Positions 27,171-34,635 of a DNA stretch of 64,000 bases are shown piece by piece. The stretch is taken from the NCBI RefSeq assembly GCF_030167915.1, contig NZ_JARGNB010000005.1, positions 124,001 through 188,000 of the forward strand. The letters are read 5' to 3'. The notes under the pieces were generated by a model. The model saw only the letters and a list, made by a program, of their open reading frames with translations, was not told where the DNA came from and did not search any database. A program made the position numbers and the translations under genes. How positions within the stretch are numbered: position 1 is the first letter of the stretch; the number at the start of each line of letters is the position of its first letter. Source of the stretch: Aquabacterium humicola (GTDB lineage Bacteria > Pseudomonadota > Gammaproteobacteria > Burkholderiales > Burkholderiaceae_C).

Positions 27171-27184
27171 TGAAAGCGCTTTCA
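27171..27184. promoter_or_regulatory. LacI-type operator, copy 3 (perfect palindrome)
   Basis: TGAAAGCGCTTTCA, identical to copy 2. It starts two bases downstream of the predicted -10 of the importer operon and ends 20 bases before the start codon, a position that blocks transcription initiation. Confidence 0.82.
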
Positions 27185-27186
27185 GC

Positions 27187-27215
27187 ATTTTGAGCGGCCT
27201 GCGCTGAAGCGTCAA
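27187..27215 (-). promoter_or_regulatory. Predicted promoter of the glucan importer operon
   Basis: On the minus strand, -35 TTGACG (27210-27215) and -10 CAAAAT (27187-27192) are separated by exactly 17 bases. The operator follows two bases later. This is the best sigma-70-like promoter I found in the window. Confidence 0.55.
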
Positions 27216-27342
27216 CTCAGGGTATTCGCGGGCTCCGGGCACCCGCACGGCCTCACACATCTTGACGATGCGCCCGACGCCTCGCGACATCTAGAGTGCC
27301 CGCCAGTGCTGCGGCGTCCCGCCGCTGCCACAGGGAGGCCAT

Positions 27343-29064
27343 GTGGAAGATTCGACGCCCCGGGCGCGCCGATGCCGGCGCCTCCTGCCTGCCAGCGCGG
27401 CGCTGGTCGCCACCGGGTGGCTGCTGGCCAGCTGCGGCACGCTGGATCCGCACGTCTTCTCCGACCGCATCCACGACCCGAAGCGTCCTGCGCCGCAGTC
27501 GCCTGCGCCGCAATCGCCCGCGCCGCAGGGAGGCGCGGACAACGACGCCGTGACGCTCGACGCAGCCTACGCCGACGCCGCTCAGGCTCAGCGCCGCTAC
27601 CTCTCCGCCATTGCCGAGCAGGGCAATGCGATGCCCAAGCTCTCGGCAGCCCTGATCGGCCTGTCTGCCGTTTCGCTGTTCAAGGGCGTCACCCATCCGA
27701 ACACCAAGGACCTCGCCGGCGCCGGCGTGCTCGGTGGCGCCGGCTGGGCCTATGGCAACACGCTGATCTCGCGGCCGAGACTCGATGTGTACCGCGCCGG
27801 CGCCGAGGCGCTGTCGTGCGCGATGACGGCGGTCGAACCGCTGCGTGTCGGGCGCACGCAACTCGGTGCAGCCGACGACGACGCGGCCAAGCGCACGGTC
27901 TACGGTGCGCTGCGACGGCTCAATGAGCAGGAGCTGCACGCGCAAGGCCGTATCGACCAGTTCGACGCGCTGCGCCAGCCGATCACCCTCACCACGCTTC
28001 GGCCGGCACCGCCGAAGCGGGTGCCGATTGCCGAGAACTGCGACACCATCGACGATCCTTCGCCGGCGCGCAAGCGCGCGCTGGTGGACGAGTGCAAGGC
28101 CAGGCCGCCGCGCACCAGGCTGGTACCGGGTGGCCCGCCGACGGAAGAGCGCGAGACCTTCGAAGCGCCGCCGGCGCTGCTGTCGGCCTTCAGCGCCGTG
28201 GACCGCGAGATCAGGCGGGCGCAGGCCACCGAAACCAGCGCCGATGCGGCGGTCCGCGCGCTGGCCGCCGCGGGACCTGCGCTGTGGCACAAGTCGCTGA
28301 ACATCCAGCTGAAGGTGAGTGCGGAAGTCGACAAGACGGTGCCCGACCTGGCGTCGGTGCTGGCCGCGGCCAAGGGCATGCCGTCGGTCGCCGGTTCGAT
28401 CAGCGGGCTCGACTTCGCGGCGCTGGACCGCAGGAAGACGCCCCGCGAAGGTCAACAGCAGTCGAGCGGCAAGCCGCGCCCGGAAACGGCCGAGGACCGT
28501 CGGGCCATGAACGTGTTGCTGGATGCCGCACAGCGCCTGGCCCGCGCGCGCATTTCGCTCGAAGCCCTCGTGCATCCGTTCACCGGCCTGACCGACAGCG
28601 CGCTGCGCGAAGCGATCAACGCCTGCTCGGTGCGCACCACGGGCATCGAGCTGAAGGTCTCGCCGGCCGCCGGCGAGATCTCGGTGGCGGTCGGCAGCAG
28701 CGCGGTCTTCTTCGTCTCCGGCGGCAGCGGCGCGCCCTCGGCGCAGGTTGTCGTGGGTCCGAAGTCGGAGGTCGCGATGCGCACCGAAGGCGGCCAGTTC
28801 CGCTTCGAGTACACGCCGCCGGCGAGCGCGCAGCCGGGCGATGTGGTGGCGCTGCGTTTCACCGACGGTGGCGGCTCTGCGCACCACTTCGTGCTGTTGC
28901 GCATCATCGCCGCGACGGTGGACGCGAAGGCCGAGAACGGCGCGGCGGACAAGCCGGCCAACGAGCCGGTCAAGAAGGCCGACGCCGGCGCCGCCGCGGC
29001 CAAACCGGCGCCGGCGGCCTCCGTACCCGCGGTCAAGAAGGCCAATACCGCGCCGGTTTCCTGA
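27343..29064 (+). CDS. Large lipoprotein of unknown function (cell-wall cassette gene 1)
   Basis: A 573-residue protein starting at GTG 27343 with GGGAGG seven bases upstream. The leader 'LLPASAALVATGWLLASC' ends in a lipobox (LASC), so it should be membrane-anchored. After it come three SPAPQ-type repeats, a helical body with a possible short membrane-like segment ('GAGVLGGAGWAYGN'), and near residue 440 a beta-rich region ('KVSPAAGEISVAVGSSAVFFVSGG', split) that looks like a bacterial Ig-like fold. The end is a Lys/Ala/Pro tail. I do not recognise the family. The trypsin-SleB gene starts nine bases downstream, so the two are in one operon. Confidence 0.65.
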   Translation: MEDSTPRARRCRRLLPASAALVATGWLLASCGTLDPHVFSDRIHDPKRPAPQSPAPQSPAPQGGADNDAVTLDAAYADAAQAQRRYLSAIAEQGNAMPKLSAALIGLSAVSLFKGVTHPNTKDLAGAGVLGGAGWAYGNTLISRPRLDVYRAGAEALSCAMTAVEPLRVGRTQLGAADDDAAKRTVYGALRRLNEQELHAQGRIDQFDALRQPITLTTLRPAPPKRVPIAENCDTIDDPSPARKRALVDECKARPPRTRLVPGGPPTEERETFEAPPALLSAFSAVDREIRRAQATETSADAAVRALAAAGPALWHKSLNIQLKVSAEVDKTVPDLASVLAAAKGMPSVAGSISGLDFAALDRRKTPREGQQQSSGKPRPETAEDRRAMNVLLDAAQRLARARISLEALVHPFTGLTDSALREAINACSVRTTGIELKVSPAAGEISVAVGSSAVFFVSGGSGAPSAQVVVGPKSEVAMRTEGGQFRFEYTPPASAQPGDVVALRFTDGGGSAHHFVLLRIIAATVDAKAENGAADKPANEPVKKADAGAAAAKPAPAASVPAVKKANTAPVS

Positions 29065-29073
29065 AGGCAGGAT

Positions 29074-30543
29074 GTGACCTCGGCTCCGAGCCCGCTGGAT
29101 CATCTTCACGCCGCACGCCATGCGCTGGCCGAGCTCGCCCGCACGCGCGGTCGCGACACCCTGCTCGCGCGACGGCTCGGCCTGACGCCGCAGGCAGCGG
29201 CGGCCTGTCAGGGCGCCCGCCATGCGGCGGACGACGCCGGCGCACGCTGCCGTGCCTTGACACTGCTGGTCGACGCCACGTGCCCGTCGCGCACCCTGCC
29301 GCGCACCGTGAGGTCGCCGCTCGACGGTGAAGCCATTCCGGTGCATATCCAGCGCTGCGACGCCGTGCCGCGCCTGCAATCGTCCCTGCTGGCCTGGAAC
29401 CGGTCCAACAAGCGCGGCAACGGCGCGCTCGGCGCCATCCTGCGCCTGCTGGACGAGCCGCAGCGCCTGCTGGCGCTGACCGCCGGTCATGTCTGCGGCG
29501 CCGCGCCCGGCGTGCGCCGTGGCGACACGATGCACTTCGAGGCCCGGGACGACGGCGCGTTGTGGTTCGAAGGTCCGCTGCTCGACTGGCAGCCCAATTT
29601 CGCCCGCATGGACGAGCGCTGCGACATCGACGCCGGCATCGCCGAAGTGCAACCCGAGGACCTCGCGGCGCTGCACGCGCAGCGCGACCTGTGGCCCACC
29701 GGCTCGGCGCCGCTCTTCGGCGACGACGCGCTGCGGCTGCGGGCGCCAGGCCGCGACATCGCCGGTCGCGGCTTCGAACTGTGCTCCGTGACCCTGCGCG
29801 CCGCACATGACGACAGCCGCGCCTATGTGCTCGGCGAGGGCATCGACTGGCAATGCAGCGAACTCACCGTGGGTGGGGACAGCGGCGCGCCGCTCTGGAA
29901 CGCCCGCGACGAACTGGTCGCGATCCATGCCGGCGGCGCGGTGATCGACGGCGTCGCGCATGCGTACGCGGTTCCGATCGGGCCGATCCTGCAGTGGGTC
30001 GGCGCGAGCGTCGTGCGCCGCGGCGATCCCTTGCGGCGCCCCGCGGCAGTCTCAGGACGGCGACTGGGGCCGTCGCCGGCCGGCGACGGCATCGCCCCAC
30101 ACGCGGTGTCGCCCGACGACGAAGCGATCGACGTGCTGGCGCGCACGATGTACGGCGAAGCGCGCGGGGAAGGCCGCGCCGGCATGGAGGCCGTCGCACA
30201 CGTCGTATGCAACCGAGTCGACGCCGCGCGCTGGTGGGGCGGCAGCGTGATCGAGGTCTGCCGCAAGCCCTGGCAATTCAGCTGCTGGAATGCCAACGAC
30301 CCCAATCGACGCCGCCTGCTCGAGGTCAGTGCAGCCGATGCCAGCTTCGCGCTCGCCGTCGACATCGCCGCGCGGGTGCACGCCGCCCATCGCAAGGCGG
30401 ATGGCAGCCGCGCGCGCCTGGACACGACCGAAGGCGCCACTCACTACTACGCCCCGGCGCGGGTGCGCCGGCCGCGCTGGGCCCAGGGCCTCGTGCCCTG
30501 CGCGCGCATCGGTGGGCACGATTTCTTCACCGGCGTCGCCTAA
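29074..30543 (+). CDS. Trypsin-like protease fused to SleB-type cell-wall hydrolase (cassette gene 2)
   Basis: A 489-residue protein. The first half (about 105-310) is a trypsin-like fold with His139 in LTAGHVCG, Asp186 in DIDAGIAEV and Ser270 in GGDSGAPLW, a full catalytic triad. The second half (about 350-487) matches the SleB/hydrolase_2 lytic transglycosylase: 'ARTMYGEARGEGRAGMEAVAHVV' with Glu362, 'KPWQFSCWN', and 'GATHYYAP'. No signal peptide is evident. GTG 29074 is preceded by GGCAGGA. This pairing of protease and peptidoglycan hydrolase in one chain is unusual and suggests a toxin, lysis or wall-remodelling role with the amidase at 32567. Confidence 0.75.
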   Translation: MTSAPSPLDHLHAARHALAELARTRGRDTLLARRLGLTPQAAAACQGARHAADDAGARCRALTLLVDATCPSRTLPRTVRSPLDGEAIPVHIQRCDAVPRLQSSLLAWNRSNKRGNGALGAILRLLDEPQRLLALTAGHVCGAAPGVRRGDTMHFEARDDGALWFEGPLLDWQPNFARMDERCDIDAGIAEVQPEDLAALHAQRDLWPTGSAPLFGDDALRLRAPGRDIAGRGFELCSVTLRAAHDDSRAYVLGEGIDWQCSELTVGGDSGAPLWNARDELVAIHAGGAVIDGVAHAYAVPIGPILQWVGASVVRRGDPLRRPAAVSGRRLGPSPAGDGIAPHAVSPDDEAIDVLARTMYGEARGEGRAGMEAVAHVVCNRVDAARWWGGSVIEVCRKPWQFSCWNANDPNRRRLLEVSAADASFALAVDIAARVHAAHRKADGSRARLDTTEGATHYYAPARVRRPRWAQGLVPCARIGGHDFFTGVA

Positions 30544-30560
30544 CGCAGAAAGGCCTGGAC

Positions 30561-32555
30561 ATGGACTCCCGTGTCATCGACGTCGCGATCGGCCTGGCGC
30601 TGGTCTTCGCGCTGGTCAGCCTGCTGGTCACCGCGCTGCAGGAGGTGTACTCGAGCTCCACCGGGTTGCGCGGCAAGGTGCTGCGGCAGGCGATCGCCTC
30701 CTTCGTCGGCGACGACGACACCTTCGCAACGGCGCTGATGGGCCATCCGCTGCTCGCTGCGCTGTCGCCGCAGAAGCAGGAAGCGCACGACGACAGACGC
30801 CCCAGCTACATCAAGGCCGATGCGATCGTCGCTGCGCTGCTCGGCCACCTCGTCGACACCCATGCGGCGGGCGTGCGGCCGGAGACGCCGCTGCAATTGA
30901 TCGAGGCGCTGCGAGCCGCGTTGACCGGCCCCGCGCCGGCGGTGGCGCCCCAGGTCAACGCGACCGGACTGGCCAACGCCGGCGCCGTCCGCCCGAACGC
31001 CTTGTTCGTGCGGGGCCTGTCGTCGCTGGTGATGGGCGTCGAGAAAGACTGGCCAGCCTTCGAGGCCCGGCTGGCGGCGTGGTACGACGCCGTCGGCGAA
31101 CGCTCCACCGGCTGGTTCAAGCGCAAGACCCAGGCCGGCGTGTTCACCATCGGTTTGCTCGTCGCGATAGCCGCGAACATCAACCCGATCGTCATCGCGT
31201 CGCGCCTGTGGACCGACGAACCCTTGCGACATGCGGTGGTCAAGGCTGCCGAGCGGGCCAGCGAAACCTATGCCGCAAATCAAGCGTCCGGGGGTGCCAC
31301 GGCCGCCGATCGCCTGCTCGCACCAGCGGCGGGCCCGGCGTCTGCGGCAGCATCGCCCACGCGCCCGCCCACGCCCGCGCCTACGGGCCCGGCAGGCACC
31401 GCGACTGCAGCCGATGTCGAGGCGGCGGTGCACGGCGTCTGGTCGGCGATGAATGGCATCTCGACCACGGCGGACGCGCGGCTCAAACCCCTGTTCAACG
31501 ACGTGCTCACGCTGGACAAGGCGATCGGCGCGTGGCGTGCCGCCGGCGGCCGCGCCGACGATCCCGCCGTGCGTGCACTGCAGAACCGCGTTGCCGCCGT
31601 CGCGGCGAAGTTGCCTCCCGAAGTGGCGCCGAAGCAGCTCATCGACCGCTTCGCAGAACTCTCGGCCAGCGTCGCACGCGTGCTCGACCCCGGCAAGCAA
31701 GAGAAGGCGGCGCCCGTGCCCCGGCGATTGAGCGCCGTCTGCGCCGGCCCGGAAGCCCCGCGCGACGCGGACTGGAAGGCGCTCTGCGGCACGATCCAGG
31801 ACCTGGGTACCCTGCAGCAGCTGGGACTGCCGATCGGCTGGACGGGCTCCGCGCAGCCGACGATGTTCACCGACCCGTGCCCGGCCGATCGGAAGGGAAC
31901 GGAATGCGATCGCGCCCAGCGTCAATGGGCCGACTGGGCCCTGATGCCGGTCGGGTGGCTGATCGTGGCGCTGGCCTGCACGCTCGGCGCGCCGTTCTGG
32001 TTCGATGCATTGAGCAAGCTGGTGCGGCTGCGTGGTTCCGGTGGCCGTCCCGAGGCATCACCGCCGGCCGGCGACAGCGCCAAGTCCGCGGGCCAGGGCC
32101 TGCTGACGCCGCCTGCACCCCCCGCTGGCATGACGGGCAGCGGGACCGGCGCAGGGGGCGCACCCGAAGCGATGAGCGATGCGCTCAACGACAGCGAGCG
32201 CGCCCTGACGACGGCCGAGGTGCAACGCGTGCAGCGCGGCATCGGCATGCAGGAGATCGAGGTCAGCGGCTGGTTCGACGGCCCGACGCGACGCGCGATC
32301 AAGGCCTGGCAGGAAGCTCGCGGCCTGCTGCCCGCCACCGGCGAGCTGAGTGCGTTCCAGATCGGCGAGCTGCAGGCAATGCGCAGTGCGCCCGGGTCGG
32401 ACAACACCGCGGCCGCACCGGCGCCGCCGGCGCCCGCACCCCCGGGTGCGCCGGCGCACGACGACGAACACGGCGAAGGCTGCGGCTGTCCGGTCGACGA
32501 CGCCACCCCGGACGAGCACCTGCCGGCAGCGCGCGGCGGCGTCGACGAGACCTGA
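30561..32555 (+). CDS. Membrane protein with C-terminal peptidoglycan-binding-like domain (cassette gene 3)
   Basis: A 664-residue protein with three predicted membrane spans: about 5-27 ('VIDVAIGLALVFALVSLLVTAL'), about 195-218 and about 460-482 ('MPVGWLIVALACTLGAPFWF', split). Between the last two lies a large loop with Pro/Ala-rich low complexity and four or more Cys, probably periplasmic. Residues about 550-600 ('VSGWFDGPTRRAIKAWQEARG') resemble a peptidoglycan-binding_1 repeat. The tail is Pro/Ala-rich and ends with an acidic 'HGEGCGCPVDD' motif. I do not recognise the family. ATG 30561 follows AAAGG. Likely an anchor for the wall enzymes encoded on both sides. Confidence 0.65.
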   Translation: MDSRVIDVAIGLALVFALVSLLVTALQEVYSSSTGLRGKVLRQAIASFVGDDDTFATALMGHPLLAALSPQKQEAHDDRRPSYIKADAIVAALLGHLVDTHAAGVRPETPLQLIEALRAALTGPAPAVAPQVNATGLANAGAVRPNALFVRGLSSLVMGVEKDWPAFEARLAAWYDAVGERSTGWFKRKTQAGVFTIGLLVAIAANINPIVIASRLWTDEPLRHAVVKAAERASETYAANQASGGATAADRLLAPAAGPASAAASPTRPPTPAPTGPAGTATAADVEAAVHGVWSAMNGISTTADARLKPLFNDVLTLDKAIGAWRAAGGRADDPAVRALQNRVAAVAAKLPPEVAPKQLIDRFAELSASVARVLDPGKQEKAAPVPRRLSAVCAGPEAPRDADWKALCGTIQDLGTLQQLGLPIGWTGSAQPTMFTDPCPADRKGTECDRAQRQWADWALMPVGWLIVALACTLGAPFWFDALSKLVRLRGSGGRPEASPPAGDSAKSAGQGLLTPPAPPAGMTGSGTGAGGAPEAMSDALNDSERALTTAEVQRVQRGIGMQEIEVSGWFDGPTRRAIKAWQEARGLLPATGELSAFQIGELQAMRSAPGSDNTAAAPAPPAPAPPGAPAHDDEHGEGCGCPVDDATPDEHLPAARGGVDET

Positions 32556-32566
32556 AGGGAGCTCCG

Positions 32567-33376
32567 ATGGCCTTTGCACTGACCTGGATGCCCGGCGTGC
32601 TGCTGGAAGCGGGCCTGAAGGTGGCGGAAGACCCCGGTTGGCAGGGCCGGGGCCGTGCCGAGATGGGGCAGGTGCTCGGCGTGATGATCCATCACACCGC
32701 CACGGCCTCGCAGGCGATGGGCAACATGCCGACGCTGCGCACGCTGCGCGACGGCCGGGCCGACCTGCCGGGGCCGCTGTCCCAGCTCGGACTCGGCCGG
32801 GACGGAACCTGGTACGTCATCGCGGCGGGCCGGGCGAACCACGCGGGCAAGGGCCTGTGGAACGGCATCCAGGCCGGCAACAGCCACTTCATCGGCGTCG
32901 AATGCGAGCACAGCGGCCAGCCTGCCGACATGCCCTGGCCGGAGATCCAGACGCGCTCGCTGCGCCACGGGGTCGCAGCGCTGTTGCGCCATGCAGGGCG
33001 GTCCGCCGACTGGTGCGTGGGCCACAAGGAGTACGCCCTGCCCGCGGGCCGCAAGCCGGACCCGCTGTTCGAGATGGCACCGTTCCGCCAGGAAGTCGCG
33101 GCACTGCTGAGTGGTGGCGTGCCACCGCTGCCGCTGATCCCGGCCGCCGAACCCACCGTGACGACCGGCACGACGCCGCGACCCACGCTGCGACGCGGCA
33201 GCGGCGGGCCGTTGGTGGTGAAGCTGCAGCAGGCGCTCGGGCTGTCCGATGTCGATGGCGCCTTCGGCCCGCGAACCGAATCCGCCGTGCGCGCATTCCA
33301 GCGCATGCACGGGCTGGTGCCCGATGGAATCGTGGGTCCGAAGACCTGGGTCCGCCTGCCGCATACGAACGTGTAG
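32567..33376 (+). CDS. N-acetylmuramoyl-L-alanine amidase with peptidoglycan-binding domain (cassette gene 4)
   Basis: A 269-residue protein. Residues about 30-175 are an Amidase_2 (AmpD/PGRP-like) zinc amidase: 'VMIHHTATAS' carries His42/His43, and 'CVGHKEYALPAGRKPDP' carries His153 and the Asp of the zinc site. Residues about 205-268 are a peptidoglycan_binding_1 domain ('LQQALGLSDVDGAFGPRTESAVRAFQ', split). No signal peptide, like phage or toxin amidases. ATG 32567 follows AAGGGAG, 11 bases after the previous stop. With the SleB hydrolase it would cut both glycan and stem-peptide bonds. Confidence 0.85.
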   Translation: MAFALTWMPGVLLEAGLKVAEDPGWQGRGRAEMGQVLGVMIHHTATASQAMGNMPTLRTLRDGRADLPGPLSQLGLGRDGTWYVIAAGRANHAGKGLWNGIQAGNSHFIGVECEHSGQPADMPWPEIQTRSLRHGVAALLRHAGRSADWCVGHKEYALPAGRKPDPLFEMAPFRQEVAALLSGGVPPLPLIPAAEPTVTTGTTPRPTLRRGSGGPLVVKLQQALGLSDVDGAFGPRTESAVRAFQRMHGLVPDGIVGPKTWVRLPHTNV

Positions 33377-33451
33377 CGTCGCCAGGGGAGGCGCGCCTCG
33401 CGGCCCCGCCGGGTTCGCGTCAGGCGGGCCTGCGGACCCGTTCGCGACTTC

Positions 33452-34498
33452 TCAGCCGCCGGCCACCATGCGCCGCGTCGACGCCCGCACCACCAGCTGC
33501 GGCTTCGGCAGCGTCACCTTCGGGCGCTCGCCGGCCAGCAGCTGCAGCAGGCTGCTCGCGGCAAGCCGGCCCATCTCGAGGCCCGGTTGCTGCACGGTGG
33601 TCAGCGGCGGGATCGAGTGCGTCGCACCGGCGAGGTCGTCGAAGCCGACCAGCGACACGTCCTCGGGCACGCGCAGGCCGTGTTCGTACAGCGCCAGCGC
33701 GGCGCCGAAGGCCATCTGGTCGTTGGCCGCGAAGATCGCGCTGAACGGCTCGCCGCTGGCGAGCAGCCGCTGCACCGCCTCGCGGCCGCTTTCTTCGATG
33801 AAGCTGCCCTGCAGCTGCAGCGCCGCGCGCGGCTTCAGCCCAGCGGCCTGCAGCGCGGCCTTGTAGCCGCGCAGGCGCTCGACCGCGTCCGGGTGCACCG
33901 GGTCGCCAGCGATGAAAGCGATGCGGCGGTGGCCGAGCTGCAGCAGGTGCTCGGTGGCCAGCCGCGCGCCTTCGAAGTCGTCGAACTGCAATGAATAGAG
34001 GCCGGGCGCCTTCAGCACGCGGCCGGTGATCACCGTCGGCAGCGTCTTCGCCACCTTGCCCAGCTCGGCATCGCCCAGCCGCCCGGTCAGCACGATCAGC
34101 CCGTCGACGCGACGCGAGCGCAGCACCTCGATGCAGCGCTTCTCCTCGTCGGCATCCCAGTGGCCGCTGACGAACAGCGGGATGTAGCCCGCCTTGTCCA
34201 GCACCTCCTCGATGCCGCGCAGCGCGACGCCGTAGAAGGGCGAATCGATGGCCTGCGTGATGACGCCGACGCTGAGCGTGCGCCCGCCGGCCAGGCCGCG
34301 TGCGATCGGGTTCGGCACGAAGCCCAGCTCGGCGATCGCGCGGTCCACCGCCTCGCGCTTCTCGTCGCTGACCACGGCGGTGCCGTTGAGGATGCGCGAG
34401 ACGGTGGCCGGCGACACCCCGCTGTGCTGAGCGACCATCTCGAGCGTGACCTTGCCGCCGGAAGCGGCGTGGCGGGCGGGCGAGGACTTGCTGCGCAT
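33452..34498 (-). CDS. LacI-family repressor of the glucan locus
   Basis: A 348-residue regulator. The LacI helix-turn-helix is at about 17-37 ('VTLEMVAQHSGVSPATVSRIL'), with hinge 'GFVPNPIARGLAGGRT', then the periplasmic-binding-protein-like sugar domain ('LVGFDDL' near 290). I use ATG 34498 because it starts just before the DNA-binding domain; an ATG at 34546 would add 16 residues. A 12/14 version of the operator overlaps that upstream ATG, suggesting self-control. Probable inducer: a beta-glucan oligosaccharide. It lies 6 kb from the importer operon, with the cell-wall cassette between. Confidence 0.88.
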   Translation of the reverse strand: MRSKSSPARHAASGGKVTLEMVAQHSGVSPATVSRILNGTAVVSDEKREAVDRAIAELGFVPNPIARGLAGGRTLSVGVITQAIDSPFYGVALRGIEEVLDKAGYIPLFVSGHWDADEEKRCIEVLRSRRVDGLIVLTGRLGDAELGKVAKTLPTVITGRVLKAPGLYSLQFDDFEGARLATEHLLQLGHRRIAFIAGDPVHPDAVERLRGYKAALQAAGLKPRAALQLQGSFIEESGREAVQRLLASGEPFSAIFAANDQMAFGAALALYEHGLRVPEDVSLVGFDDLAGATHSIPPLTTVQQPGLEMGRLAASSLLQLLAGERPKVTLPKPQLVVRASTRRMVAGG

Positions 34499-34541
34499 CG
34501 GTGTGTTCTTCTGTCCGCGCGAAGGCGATGGGCGGGGATTG

Positions 34542-34555
34542 TGCATGCGCTTTCA
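34542..34555. promoter_or_regulatory. Degenerate LacI-type operator upstream of the lacI-like gene
   Basis: TGCATGCGCTTTCA matches the locus palindrome at 12 of 14 positions. It lies 44-57 bases upstream of the chosen start at 34498, where the repressor's own promoter should be, and 80 bases before the divergent MalT-like gene. Confidence 0.5.
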
Positions 34556-34635
34556 TGGCCCGCGTGCCATCGACCTCGAGCCGCCCCTACACTCGTTGCC
34601 CACGCCGCGTCGCGCAGGCCGCCCGTCGACCGCCC

